A stretch of DNA of 64,000 bases. Origin: Jiangella ureilytica. Lineage in GTDB: Bacteria; Actinomycetota; Actinomycetes; Jiangellales; Jiangellaceae. A program made the translations under genes and the position numbers. Shown here in pieces: positions 25,913-35,330 of this stretch (positions are counted from its first letter, which is position 1; each line of letters starts with the position of its first letter). The notes under the pieces are model-generated. The model was not told the origin of the DNA. It did no database searches and was given only the letters and a program-made list of their open reading frames with translations. The stretch is from NCBI RefSeq assembly GCF_004348545.1, contig NZ_SMKL01000015.1, positions 1-64,000 on the forward strand, written 5' to 3'.

Positions 25913-26584
25913 GTGCTCGCGAGGTTCGCCGGCCGGTGTGGAACGTGCGGTGGAGACATCCGGGTCGGCGAAGAGATCGAGAGCGCGGGTGGCAGTCGCA
26001 GCCGCACTTGGGTGCATGCCGCCTGCGCAGGTGCTCCCGCGCTGATCGACCTGCCCGAAGGCGCCGAGCAGCCCGAGCTCATCGCCGCCGCGCCGGCTGC
26101 TGCCGTCGCAGGCAAGGCCCGCGGCAAGCGGCCGCGCCCGCCGGCCATGGCCGCGCCCGAGGGAGCGGTCGAGGTCTACACCGACGGAGCCTGCTCGGGC
26201 ACGCCCGGCCCGGGCGGCTGGGCCTGGGCCATCGACCGCGACCGGTTCGCCTCCGGGTCCGCTCCCAGCACCACCAACCAGCGCATGGAGATCATGGCCG
26301 CGCTCGAGGCGGTCCGGTCGCTCGACGGCCCGCTGGTCGTCGTCAGCGACTCCGCCTACGTGGTCAACTGCTTCCGCGACGGCTGGTGGCGCAACTGGCT
26401 GGCCCGGGGCTGGGTCACGTCCACCAAGTCGCCGGTCGCCAACCGCGACCTCTGGGAGCCCCTGGTCGACCTGGTCGACGAACGCGGCGACGTCGTCTTC
26501 CACTGGGTCAAGGGCCACTCCGGGCATCCCATGAACGACTTCGTCGACGAGCTCGCGGTGGCCGCCAAGGTCGCCCAGTCCTGA
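25913..26584 (+). CDS. RNase HI with N-terminal zinc-finger-like segment
   Basis: Ribonuclease H of 223 residues that would cut RNA in RNA-DNA hybrids. The catalytic set is complete: D91 in YTDGACSG, E126 in NQRMEIMAALEAV, D146 in VSDSAYV and D212 in NDFVDELA, plus the GHSGH loop. The first 40 residues carry C9-x2-C12 and H35-x2-C38, a possible treble-clef zinc site, joined by an Ala/Pro/Lys-rich linker. I chose the GTG at 25913 from the GGGAG site eight bases upstream; in-frame GTGs at 25874, 25895 and 25907 are possible. Confidence 0.88.
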   Translation: MLARFAGRCGTCGGDIRVGEEIESAGGSRSRTWVHAACAGAPALIDLPEGAEQPELIAAAPAAAVAGKARGKRPRPPAMAAPEGAVEVYTDGACSGTPGPGGWAWAIDRDRFASGSAPSTTNQRMEIMAALEAVRSLDGPLVVVSDSAYVVNCFRDGWWRNWLARGWVTSTKSPVANRDLWEPLVDLVDERGDVVFHWVKGHSGHPMNDFVDELAVAAKVAQS

Positions 26585-26601
26585 CGAGGGCGAATGAGGC
26601 G

Positions 26602-26607
26602 TACTCT
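26602..26607 (+). promoter_or_regulatory. -10-like box upstream of small basic protein
   Basis: TACTCT lies 46 bases before the ATG of the 43-residue protein gene, inside the gap after the RNase H gene. It suggests the small gene has its own promoter. Confidence 0.4.
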
Positions 26608-26652
26608 GGCAACTACAAGGGGCTGACCAGGCTCCCCGATCAGGGAGCAGCC

Positions 26653-26784
26653 ATGGCCGACAAGTCGCCGCGACAACACCTGTCCAAGAAGGCAGGCAAG
26701 TCGCTCAAGGAGAAGCGCGCCGACAAGGCCGCCAAGGCGGACGCGAAGTCCAAGATCGAGATCGTGCCCACGAAGAAGCGCTGA
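26653..26784 (+). CDS. small basic protein, 43 residues
   Basis: Very Lys-rich protein (KKAGKSLKEKRADKAAKADA) with no membrane segment. A GGGAG site precedes the ATG. Similar short Lys/Ala proteins are common in actinobacterial genomes without a known role; the charge suggests nucleic-acid contact. It converges on the polysaccharide lyase gene. Confidence 0.8.
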   Translation: MADKSPRQHLSKKAGKSLKEKRADKAAKADAKSKIEIVPTKKR

Positions 26785-26811
26785 GCCTGCGCCTCGGTCT
26801 CCGGTGACGTC

Positions 26812-26827
26812 GCGCGGTCAGCCGCGC
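26812..26827. terminator. hairpin between convergent genes
   Basis: GCGCGG-TCAG-CCGCGC gives a six-base stem whose loop contains the lyase stop codon, 28 bases after the small basic protein. It could end transcription from either side, though no U run is present. Confidence 0.35.
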
Positions 26828-29295
26828 AGCGTCACCGAGAACGACCGGCCGTAGGCGTGGTGCGTGTCGGCGCGGAGCAACGTGTCGCCGGCCGTGTGCC
26901 GGACGGTGACGGCGCGGTCGCCGGCCACTCTCGTCAGAGTGCGGCCGGGCAGCAGGACCTCGATCACGTCGCGGCCCATCGTCGGATCCGAGACCGCGAC
27001 GGTGGTGAGCCGGCCGGCGCGGGTCTGCGCCAGCACCGACGCCGGCCCGTCGACCGACAGGCCGCCCGCCTCGTGCGCGCCCGGAGTGAAGGTGTTGACG
27101 CCGGTCAGTCCCAGCCCGGTATGGCGCACCGCCTGGACGGCGACGGTGTTGGCGAGCACCTCGAGCGGGCCGCCCGCGTACGCCGTCAACGACGCCTCCG
27201 TCGCGTGCGGCACCAGCGCCCAGGCATACGACGACGGCGGCGCGCCGGCCGGGTGGTCGGCCGTCACGGCGAAGACCCGCTTGGTGACGGCGGTGTCCGG
27301 GTTCGCGCTGCGGACGACGCGGCGGCTGCGGGTGACGGTGTCCAGCCCGACCCGCACCGGCGGCGCCGACAGGAACACGTAGCCGACGGCGGCGTCCTGC
27401 GCCGGGTTCGCGTAGCGCAGCCAGGCGAGGTCGGCGATGCCCGGGCCCGTCCACGCACCGCCGGCCCGGAGCGCTCCGGTCGCCGTCACCGGGTCCGCCG
27501 CGGGCGCGATGCGGGCGTCGACGGTGGTGGTCGCGGCCCGGCCGGCGTCGCCCCCGACCCCGGCGCCGAGCACGACGATCTCGTCGTCGAAGAGGAACCA
27601 CGACTTCGTGGCCGTCGCGTTGCGATAGACGATGAAGTCGTCCGGCAGGATCCCGTCCTGCTTCGCCGCCCACGCGGCGTCGCTCGACTGCACCAGTGCG
27701 GCGGTCCCGTAGGCGCCCAGCGTCGCGCCGCCGGAGTGCCCGTTGGTGCCGCGCGGGAAGTAGACGTAGGTGTTCTGCGACTCCGACGACGACGTGAAGT
27801 TCAGTGGGTGACCGGGGTTCTCGTAGTACGGCGTGCCGTAGAGCTGCGGGATCGTCCGACGCTCCTCGACCGGCGCGGTGACCCCGGCGAGGCCGTACGG
27901 CGACACCGTCGTGAAGTAGTCGACGCCGAAGGCCTGGCTCTGGTCCGTGCCCGCGAGATACAGGTAGTGGGCGCCGTCGCCCTGGAACCAGGGCATGAGG
28001 TTCTCGTTGTTCATGTACTCGTACTTGCTGATCCGGTCCGAGCTGCGAGCCAGCGCGAACGCGTAGCCGGGCCTGCGGTGCACGGTCTTGTCCATGGCGT
28101 TGAACGCGACGCAGCGGGCGGCCGGGTTGAGGTCGGCGGGCTCGACGGTGTCGTCGTCGACCAGGTCGGCGTAGGCGGCGGCGCTGACCGGCGAGACGAA
28201 CGTCGCCGGGTTCAGCGCCGCCCGCGAGGTGGCGCGGATGGCCTTCACGTAGCCGCGCAGCGGGGCCGGTGACGGGGCGTACTCGGCGAGGTCGACGACG
28301 GCCTCGACCACCGTCGCGACGTCGGTGTACCCGGTCGCGGTCCGCGAGACCGCGCGGCCCTTGACGACCTCCATCATCCAGCCCTCGAAGATCAGCGGCG
28401 CGAACCCGTCGGTCACCCAGCGCTGCACGACGGGAACCAGGACGGCGCCGTCGGCGAACCCCGTCCCGTCGAGGATCTTCAGCGTCTGGACCACGCGCGT
28501 GAGGAGGGCGCGGCCGTACGAGCCGGTGTAGGCGACCGAGTGGTGCTGGATGAACGAGCCGTCCGCGTAGTAGCCGTCGGTGTTGCCGTGACGCAGCGCG
28601 TAAGGGTCGATGGTCGCGAAGACGGTGAGCTGGTCCTCGATCGCCTTGCGGATGCGCGCCTCGTCGCCGAGCAGGGCGCCCTGGATCATCCGGTTGGTCG
28701 TGATGTCGGCGAGGTTCGCGCCGGTGTGGAAGCGGGAGTCGAGGTTCACGTCGCCGTCGATGCCGTTGCGCAGGTAGGCGTCCATCGAGGCGACGTAGGT
28801 GGTGACGAGCTCGCCGGTCTCACCGAGCAGTGCGAGCGTCTTGCCGACGTGCGTGGAGATGCCGATCTCCCAGGTGAACCAGTTGCCGTAGTAGCCGGCG
28901 CTCTGATCGCCGTAGTAGTGGTCATGCAGCCAGGCGAGGCCGTCGCGGACCTGCTGGCGTGCGGCGTCGTCGCCGTGCAGGGCGCAGCCGGGGGTCGCGG
29001 TGGCGAGCGCGATCTCGTAGAGGTGCTGGTAGCTGGCGTTGAGGTTCGGGTCCCTGGTGCCGAGCGGCAGGCCGGCGAACAGTTCGCCGTCGCCGGCGTC
29101 GGCGAGGGCCGTGCGCCAGGTGCGTGCGGTGGTGTCGACGGCGGTGAGCTTGGCGGCGACGGCCGGATGGGTGTTCACCGCGGGGGTCCCGGCGAAGATC
29201 GTGACGGTGTTGGCGAGCAGCCGTTCGGTGCCGGGCGTCGGTGCTCGGCCGGCGGCGGACAGGATCGACAGCACGCGGCGGCGGCTCAGCTCCAC
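26818..29295 (-). CDS. polysaccharide lyase family 8 (hyaluronate/chondroitin/xanthan lyase-like)
   Basis: Secreted lyase of 825 residues that would break uronic-acid polysaccharides by beta-elimination. A short N-terminus with a twin-arginine-like SRRRVLS leads into the alpha-toroid. NWFTWEIG is at 138-145; likely catalytic residues are N194 (TGANLADIT), H251 and Y260 in SFIQHHSVAYTGSYG. The C-terminal half is the beta-sandwich region. The hydrophobic part of the signal is unusually short, so export is not certain. The GTG start has a GAGGAGG site. Two palindromes upstream suggest repressor control. PL8 includes hyaluronate, chondroitin and xanthan lyases; which one is unclear. Confidence 0.9.
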   Translation of the reverse strand: MELSRRRVLSILSAAGRAPTPGTERLLANTVTIFAGTPAVNTHPAVAAKLTAVDTTARTWRTALADAGDGELFAGLPLGTRDPNLNASYQHLYEIALATATPGCALHGDDAARQQVRDGLAWLHDHYYGDQSAGYYGNWFTWEIGISTHVGKTLALLGETGELVTTYVASMDAYLRNGIDGDVNLDSRFHTGANLADITTNRMIQGALLGDEARIRKAIEDQLTVFATIDPYALRHGNTDGYYADGSFIQHHSVAYTGSYGRALLTRVVQTLKILDGTGFADGAVLVPVVQRWVTDGFAPLIFEGWMMEVVKGRAVSRTATGYTDVATVVEAVVDLAEYAPSPAPLRGYVKAIRATSRAALNPATFVSPVSAAAYADLVDDDTVEPADLNPAARCVAFNAMDKTVHRRPGYAFALARSSDRISKYEYMNNENLMPWFQGDGAHYLYLAGTDQSQAFGVDYFTTVSPYGLAGVTAPVEERRTIPQLYGTPYYENPGHPLNFTSSSESQNTYVYFPRGTNGHSGGATLGAYGTAALVQSSDAAWAAKQDGILPDDFIVYRNATATKSWFLFDDEIVVLGAGVGGDAGRAATTTVDARIAPAADPVTATGALRAGGAWTGPGIADLAWLRYANPAQDAAVGYVFLSAPPVRVGLDTVTRSRRVVRSANPDTAVTKRVFAVTADHPAGAPPSSYAWALVPHATEASLTAYAGGPLEVLANTVAVQAVRHTGLGLTGVNTFTPGAHEAGGLSVDGPASVLAQTRAGRLTTVAVSDPTMGRDVIEVLLPGRTLTRVAGDRAVTVRHTAGDTLLRADTHHAYGRSFSVTLRG

Positions 29296-29311
29296 GGGTC
29301 CTCCTCGGGAG

Positions 29312-29371
29312 AGGTCTAGACCTTATGGGCGGGAGTCAAACACGCGAGAGTGTCGCTGGCAAGCGCTTGCC
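29312..29371 (-). promoter_or_regulatory. two palindromic operator candidates before the lyase
   Basis: AGGTCTAGACCT (29312-29323) and GGCAAGCGCTTGCC (29358-29371) are both perfect palindromes within 80 bases of the lyase start. The second matches the LacI-family core with a central CG (AAGCGCTT). The first has a GGT/ACC layout loosely like GntR sites. No LacI gene is in the window, so that regulator would act from elsewhere. Confidence 0.6.
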
Positions 29372-29496
29372 GTGAGTTCAGCCGGGTCGGAGCTCACACT
29401 CTCACCCGGGCGGCGCGCCGCTCTGGGTGCGTCCGTCCGGACCGTGGCCGACTCACGCCGGCTCTGCTGCCGGGTGAGGCTGTCGGTGGCGGCGGC

Positions 29497-29502
29497 TAGC
29501 GT
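29497..29502 (+). promoter_or_regulatory. -10 box for a leaderless transcript
   Basis: TAGCGT lies seven bases before the GTG of the methyltransferase gene and no ribosome site is present. Confidence 0.5.
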
Positions 29503-29509
29503 CGGGCGG

Positions 29510-30160
29510 GTGAGCGACGCCGGGTACCTCGATGCCATCAGCACGTCCTACGACACCGTTGCCGACACCTATGCCGAGCGGTTCCCCGCCGCCCGGCTCG
29601 GCCCGGTCGGGCACGCCATGCTGCGGGCGTTCGCCGAGGTCGTGCTGGCCGAGAGCAAGGGCCCGGTCGTCGATCTCGGGTGCGGTCCGGGCGCGGTGAC
29701 GGCGGTGCTGGCCGGTCACGGTCTCCAGGTGTCCGGCGTCGACCTGTCGCCGCGCATGATCGAGCTCGCCACGGCGGCGTATCCGGAGCTGGAGTTCGGC
29801 GTCGGCTCCATCACGGCGCTCGACCTGCCCGACGGCGAGCTGGGCGGCGCCCTGGCGCACTTCTCCACCCACCACCTGCCGCCCGAACAGCTGCCCACGG
29901 TGTTCCGTGAGTTCCACCGCGTTCTCGCGCCCGGCGGTCACCTGCTGCTCGGCACCCACCTCGGCGCCGACGAGCACCTGCGGCCCACCGAGGCCTACGG
30001 CGGCCACCCCGTCTCGTACGAGTGGTTCCTGCTGCCGGCCGAGCTCATCGAGTCGTTGCTCACCGGCGCAGGGCTGACCATCACCGCGCGCCTCGACCAG
30101 CCCAACCCCAGCGCGCCCGGCCGGTCGTTCGCCTACTTCCTGGCGCGCAAGGAGGGCTGA
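29510..30160 (+). CDS. class I SAM-dependent methyltransferase
   Basis: Methyltransferase of 216 residues. Motif I is VVDLGCGPGAVTAVLAGHG near residue 54, the acidic residue ending motif II is in VSGVDLSPRM, and motif post-I follows (VGSITALDLPDGE). The segment LAPGGHLLLGTHLG matches the usual strand 5. The substrate cannot be told. The GTG start seems leaderless. It converges on the lipoprotein gene. Confidence 0.88.
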   Translation: MSDAGYLDAISTSYDTVADTYAERFPAARLGPVGHAMLRAFAEVVLAESKGPVVDLGCGPGAVTAVLAGHGLQVSGVDLSPRMIELATAAYPELEFGVGSITALDLPDGELGGALAHFSTHHLPPEQLPTVFREFHRVLAPGGHLLLGTHLGADEHLRPTEAYGGHPVSYEWFLLPAELIESLLTGAGLTITARLDQPNPSAPGRSFAYFLARKEG

Positions 30161-30172
30161 GAAGGCCCATGT

Positions 30173-30250
30173 CGGCGCGACGAGTCGAACTCAGGAGGGT
30201 CCGCCGTACTGACCGCCTGCGCCTGCGGCCGGTCAGGTCAGGTCGCGCCG
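30173..30250. terminator. long inverted repeat between convergent genes
   Basis: CGGCGCGAC (30173-30181) pairs with GTCGCGCCG (30242-30250), with a smaller GACCG/CGGTC hairpin inside. It fills the gap between the convergent methyltransferase and lipoprotein genes and may end transcription both ways. Confidence 0.35.
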
Positions 30251-30880
30251 TCAGTCGACGATGAACCAGTCGCCGTCCTGGTAGGCGAGGACGGCGTCGC
30301 CGAGTTCGTCGGCGGTGAAGGTGGCGTCGGCGACGATGGCCTCCACCGGGACGATGACCTGGCCGGGGGTGCTGTCGTCGACCAGTTCGGGGTCGACGGT
30401 GGCGGTCTGCAGGGCCGCCGACTGCTCGGCCGACGGCATGCCGGCCATCATCGCCATGGTGGCCTCGCACGGCCCGAAGCCGTCCGCCTCCGCCTGGGCG
30501 GCAGCGGGTCCCGCGATCGCGCACATGGTCGGGACGTCGCCGGCACCCAGGGCGTGGAGGAAGGTCTCGAACCGGGCGATCGCCGCCGCGGTGGTCTCGG
30601 GTGAGCCGCCCGCGGGGTCCGGCGGCGGGGCGGGGGTCTCCGACGGCGTCGACGGCGGTTCCGTGGGCTCCGCGGTCAGCTCCTCGGTCGGCTCCTCGGT
30701 GGGCGCGTCCGCCGGCGAGCCTGTCGCCGACTCCGTCCCGGCAGCGGACGGATCGTCGTCGGAGCCGCAGCCGATCACGACCAGGGCGAGTGTCACCGAC
30801 GCAGCGAGGGCGGCGGCGCGGCGGGCGAGCGACAGCGACGCAGCGAGGGCGGCGGCGCGGCGGGCGAGCGACAGCGACAT
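30251..30880 (-). CDS. lipoprotein of unknown function, duplicated signal
   Basis: A 209-residue lipid-anchored protein. The signal peptide contains a 13-residue unit LSLARRAAALAAS twice in tandem, then VTLALVVIGC as lipobox. A Glu/Thr/Pro-rich stalk (TEEPTEELTAEPTEPP) joins it to a small C-terminal domain (about 95-209) with two cysteines (TMCAIAG, GPCEATM) and a W-F end typical of NTF2-like or DUF4878-type domains. The doubled signal places two positive clusters ahead of the hydrophobic core. Function is not recognised. Confidence 0.75.
   Translation of the reverse strand: MSLSLARRAAALAASLSLARRAAALAASVTLALVVIGCGSDDDPSAAGTESATGSPADAPTEEPTEELTAEPTEPPSTPSETPAPPPDPAGGSPETTAAAIARFETFLHALGAGDVPTMCAIAGPAAAQAEADGFGPCEATMAMMAGMPSAEQSAALQTATVDPELVDDSTPGQVIVPVEAIVADATFTADELGDAVLAYQDGDWFIVD
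30798..30875. repeat. 39-bp perfect tandem duplication in a signal peptide
   Basis: The 39-base unit beginning GACGCAGCGAGGGCGGCGGC occurs at 30798-30836 and again, identical, at 30837-30875. It keeps frame (13 codons). Perfect identity suggests a recent slippage or recombination event. Confidence 0.95.
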
Positions 30881-31030
30881 GAGCGACGTCCCGAAGGGCA
30901 GAGGGCGATGGACCGCGCCGCACGCTAGCACGCGCCGGCAACGACTCAGGGGACGATCGCCGAACAGCGAAGGGAGGCCCATGACATGGAACGACGGCGG
31001 GTGCTGGAGTAGGTCGCGACGACCCGGGTC

Positions 31031-31045
31031 CGCCCCGCCGGGGCG
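31031..31045 (-). terminator. hairpin after the beta-helix gene
   Basis: CGCCCC-GCC-GGGGCG lies six bases after the beta-helix stop on the minus strand. A six-base stem and three-base loop without a U run, so a moderate candidate. Confidence 0.35.
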
Positions 31046-31050
31046 AGCGC

Positions 31051-32868
31051 TCAGCCCTGTCCGCCCACCACCACGCCGTCGGTGTCGGACGTGAACCGCG
31101 ATCCCTTGATGCGCAGCAGGCCGGCGCCGTCGGCGTGCAGGGCACCGCCGCCGAGCGGGACCAGGTTCGCCCCACCTGCCGCGAGCCCGGTGTTCCCGAA
31201 CGCCGCGCTGGCGTAGAGGCTGGCGCCGTCGAAGGTCACGGTGGCGCCGGCCTCGAACGTGTTCATGGTCGCCACGACGGAGGCCTCGGCCGTGACCACC
31301 ACCCGGCCCGCCCCCGTCCCCGCCACGTGGTTCCCGGTGAACACGTTGCCGGGTCCCTCGAACCGCCCGGCGAACGGCCCGGCTGGGGTGCGGAAGTGGT
31401 TCCCCGCGACCTGCGCCTGCTCGCCCTTGATCCGGAACGCCGCGCCGGCCGCGGACACGAGCGTGGAGTCGGTGAGCTTGAGCCGGACGCCCGCGGGCGG
31501 CGCGTTGAGCACGTACTGCGACGCGCACTCGGCCACGTGCAGGCCGGTGATCGTGGCGTCGGCGCCGGCGACCAGCACGGCCTCCAACGCGGCCGCGTTG
31601 CCGTGCCGGAACGACACGTCGTCGAGACGGATGCGGGTGCCGCCGATCCGGACGGCGCGGCCGTCGGTGCCGGCCCCGGTCGTGGACCCGAAGCGCAGGT
31701 CCGCGAACGTGCACGAGTCGGCCTGCTCGCCGATCTCGAGGAACCGGCGCGCCGTGTTGCCGCCGCGCACGCCGCGGACGTGGCTGTCCCAGACCTTGCG
31801 GGTGAAGATGACGAACGACCCGGCGCCGGCGGTGTCGCCGAGCGCGAGGCCGTCGAACCGGACCCGGTGCGCGTTGGAGACGACGACGTAGTTGTAGCCG
31901 GTCGAGTGGCAGGTGATGTCACTGAAGGCGATGTCGTGGACGTCGGCGCCGCCGAGGTCGGCCGTGCTGGTGGTGCCGCCCGGGTAGTACGAGAGGTCGA
32001 CTCCGGCGGTCTGGCCCTCGATGCTGATGACGGCGAACGTCGACCGGGGCTCGGTGGCCGCCTCGTACACCGTCACGTCGCGGCAGCGGATGTTCGAGCA
32101 GTGGTACTGGAACGTCAGCGCCTTGCGCCCGATGCGGGAGAAGTAGAGGTTGTCGACCTGCACGTCGCGGCAGAACGAGCCGCCGAGGCCGTTGTCGTTC
32201 GACGCGTTGCTGGTGTCGAGGTGCAGCCCGCTCACCCGGACGCCCTGCACGTAGCGCTGCGGTGGCCCGTCCGGCGTCGACGGCGCCGAACCGTGGATGC
32301 CCAGCAGCTCGCCCGCCCCGCGGGGTCCCGACACCAGCGTGATCCTCGAGCGCAGTCCGTCACCGAACCAGTGGGTGCCGTCGACCAGCAGGCTGATGGA
32401 GTCCGTCGTCAGGTAGGCGCCGTCGACCCCCGGCACGTACACCGTCCCGCCCAGGCGCGCCGCCGCCTGCAGCGCGAGCGTGTCGTCGGTCCCGGTTCCC
32501 GCGGCGACGTCGTAGTCGCCGACCGCGCCCAGCGCTCGCACCGACACCACGTCCTCGGCCAGCTCCCACCAGGCGCCGTCGCGGGTGCGCAGGTGCCAGC
32601 GGTCCGGCTCGGCCGGCGCCGCGTCGAGCCGCCGGTAGAGCGCGCCGCCGCCGTCGCCCGCCTCGGCGTACCCGCAGGTCCGCAGGGCCCGCACCCGGCC
32701 GTTGACGATCCGCTGCTCCGCGGCCGCCCGCGACGGCACCGTCTCGGCCTCCGCACCCGAAGGATCGGCGGCGACGGCGACAGGCGCACCAGCCGCCGCC
32801 ACCGCCCCCGCTGCTCCCACTCCGGCTGCTCCCAGCAACGAACGTCGGGTCAGCGGCGACACGGTCAT
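31051..32868 (-). CDS. secreted right-handed beta-helix protein (pectate-lyase-3-like)
   Basis: Exported 605-residue protein. A twin-arginine signal (LTRRSLLGAAGVGAAG) ends near residue 33. After a short N-terminal domain, VRALGAVGDYDVAAGTGTDD and ALQAAARLGGTVYVPG are the typical opening of pectate-lyase-3/tail-spike beta-helices, and the rest is repeated short strands with Asn ladders (NVFTGNHVAG). Polysaccharide binding or lysis is likely; catalytic residues cannot be assigned. The GntR regulator gene lies directly upstream on the same strand, and the PL8 lyase gene is 1.8 kb away. Confidence 0.8.
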   Translation of the reverse strand: MTVSPLTRRSLLGAAGVGAAGAVAAAGAPVAVAADPSGAEAETVPSRAAAEQRIVNGRVRALRTCGYAEAGDGGGALYRRLDAAPAEPDRWHLRTRDGAWWELAEDVVSVRALGAVGDYDVAAGTGTDDTLALQAAARLGGTVYVPGVDGAYLTTDSISLLVDGTHWFGDGLRSRITLVSGPRGAGELLGIHGSAPSTPDGPPQRYVQGVRVSGLHLDTSNASNDNGLGGSFCRDVQVDNLYFSRIGRKALTFQYHCSNIRCRDVTVYEAATEPRSTFAVISIEGQTAGVDLSYYPGGTTSTADLGGADVHDIAFSDITCHSTGYNYVVVSNAHRVRFDGLALGDTAGAGSFVIFTRKVWDSHVRGVRGGNTARRFLEIGEQADSCTFADLRFGSTTGAGTDGRAVRIGGTRIRLDDVSFRHGNAAALEAVLVAGADATITGLHVAECASQYVLNAPPAGVRLKLTDSTLVSAAGAAFRIKGEQAQVAGNHFRTPAGPFAGRFEGPGNVFTGNHVAGTGAGRVVVTAEASVVATMNTFEAGATVTFDGASLYASAAFGNTGLAAGGANLVPLGGGALHADGAGLLRIKGSRFTSDTDGVVVGGQG

Positions 32869-32969
32869 GGCGACTCCTCGAAGGCGGCGATGCGAACGGG
32901 AAGAGAGCAGGACGAAGCAGAGCGCGGGCCAGAGAACGGCCCGCCCCCGAACGGTGCGAGTGACGAGAC

Positions 32970-33695
32970 CTACAGCGGCCCGGTGCGATCCAGCCGGGTG
33001 AGAATGGGGGCGTAGTGGTCGGACAGGGCGTCCTGGACGGCGGCGGCGTCGCCCCCGAGCGCCGCCCGGTAGATGGCGTCGTGCTGGCGGTAGGTGTCGG
33101 ACGGCCGGTCGTCGGCGATCTCGGCGCGCTGCTCGACGGCGCGGCTCATGGTCAGCCAGAACGCGTCGAGGAGCTTGAGGGCGACGGCGTTGCCGGCGTC
33201 GGCGAACATGGTGCGGTGGAAGCGGCGGTCCTCGTCGAGGACGTCCTCGCCGCGGTCGGCCTTCTCCTTCATCTCACTGAGGATCTGCTCGAGCTCGGAC
33301 CGGGTGCGGTCGGTCATGTTGCGCACCGCGCGCTCGATGAGGTCGTTCTCGACCGCGCGGCGCACCTCCAGCAGGTCGGCCAGCTCGCTGGAGTCGAACA
33401 GCAGGTTGAACGGGAGGTTGTCGATCAGCAGAGACAGCGAGAAGTCCTTGACGAACACACCGCTGCCGCGCCGGGTCTCGAGGATGCCGAGGGACACCAG
33501 GCCCTTGACCGCCTCGCGGACGGAGTTGCGGCTGACGCCGAGCTGCTGGGCCAGCGCGCCTTCGGCGGGCAGGCCGTCGCCGGCGCGCAGGCCGTTGGTG
33601 AGGATGTAGTCGCGCAGTGCCGTCTGCACCGACTCGTGCAGACTCGGCGGCCGCGGCAGCGCCGTCAGTCGCGTGAGTTGGTCCCCCTGGGCCAC
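32970..33695 (-). CDS. GntR-family regulator (FadR/FCD subfamily)
   Basis: Regulator of 241 residues. The winged helix covers about 18-80 (LPAEGALAQQLGVSRNSVREA, RRGSGVFV), and the all-helical FCD domain has the metal-site pattern with D in DLLEVRRAVENDLIERA, and His in DRRFHRTMFADAGN and ALSDHYAPI. The GTG at 33695 has GGGAGGAG upstream; earlier in-frame starts would include unconserved residues. FCD members often sense organic acids such as uronates, which would suit the adjacent beta-helix protein and nearby lyase (inference). Confidence 0.9.
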   Translation of the reverse strand: MAQGDQLTRLTALPRPPSLHESVQTALRDYILTNGLRAGDGLPAEGALAQQLGVSRNSVREAVKGLVSLGILETRRGSGVFVKDFSLSLLIDNLPFNLLFDSSELADLLEVRRAVENDLIERAVRNMTDRTRSELEQILSEMKEKADRGEDVLDEDRRFHRTMFADAGNAVALKLLDAFWLTMSRAVEQRAEIADDRPSDTYRQHDAIYRAALGGDAAAVQDALSDHYAPILTRLDRTGPL

Positions 33696-33779
33696 GTGCA
33701 CTCCTCCCGGCATGGCAACGATTTGTAGGATAACCGAGCAATGTCCGGTGCCACAAGCGCTGAACGCCCGACACACAGC

Positions 33780-33813
33780 GACGCTGCAGGCGGACGGTGC
33801 CACCTGCAGCGTC
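33780..33813 (-). terminator. strong hairpin after ptsH
   Basis: GACGCTGCAGG (33780-33790) and CCTGCAGCGTC (33803-33813) form a perfect 11-base stem with inner GG/CC pairing in the 12-base loop, 21 bases after the HPr stop on the minus strand. It should separate ptsH from the GntR gene. Confidence 0.7.
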
Positions 33814-33834
33814 CTGCGCGCGAACGGCGCGCTG

Positions 33835-34101
33835 CTATTCGTCCAGGTCGCGCTCCAGCAGTGCGACGAGGGAGTCGAGGGCCTGGTCGGCCTTGTCGCC
33901 CTCGGCGGACAGGATGACCTGGTCGCCCTGTTCGACGCCGAGGGTCATGATCGACAGGATGCTGGAGGCGTCGACCGGCTCGCCGTCGGGCTTGCGGATC
34001 GAGACCTTCGTGGGCTGTTCCCCGGCGGCCTTGACGAAGACAGCGGCGGGCCGGGCGTGCAGCCCGGCCTTGCTTGCGACGACTGCGGTGCGCTCGGGCA
34101 C
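33835..34101 (-). CDS. ptsH: phosphocarrier protein HPr
   Basis: PTS phosphocarrier of 88 residues. The active-site His is H15 in KAGLHARPA and the regulatory Ser is S46 in DASSILSIMTLG, both exactly at family positions. The GTG start has an AGGAGA site. Enzyme I (ptsI) and sugar-specific PTS proteins are not in the window. It diverges from the aldolase gene fba, so a glycolytic link is natural. Confidence 0.95.
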   Translation of the reverse strand: MPERTAVVASKAGLHARPAAVFVKAAGEQPTKVSIRKPDGEPVDASSILSIMTLGVEQGDQVILSAEGDKADQALDSLVALLERDLDE

Positions 34102-34307
34102 GGCGTCTCCTCTGCTGAGGTCGTGTGTGGTGCGGACCAAGCCTATCCGCCGCCGCCCGGGACGACCCTGATCAGGCGGCCGGGGCGGACGGTTTCGCAT
34201 TACCGGGCCGCGACGGTGAATACTGGGCCTGACATGCGTGCCCCCCGTCGACGTGGGGCGTGAGCCCGGACGGCCGGGGACTGCCGTCCGACCCGAACGG
34301 AGCGTCT

Positions 34308-35329
<1,022 letters not shown>

Positions 35330-35330
<1 letters not shown>

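Noticed and set aside
30980-31015. A small plus-strand ORF with a GGGAGG site (MTWNDGGCW)
   Set aside because: The frame soon runs into antisense of the beta-helix gene, and the start lies among minus-strand genes. No supporting pattern was found.
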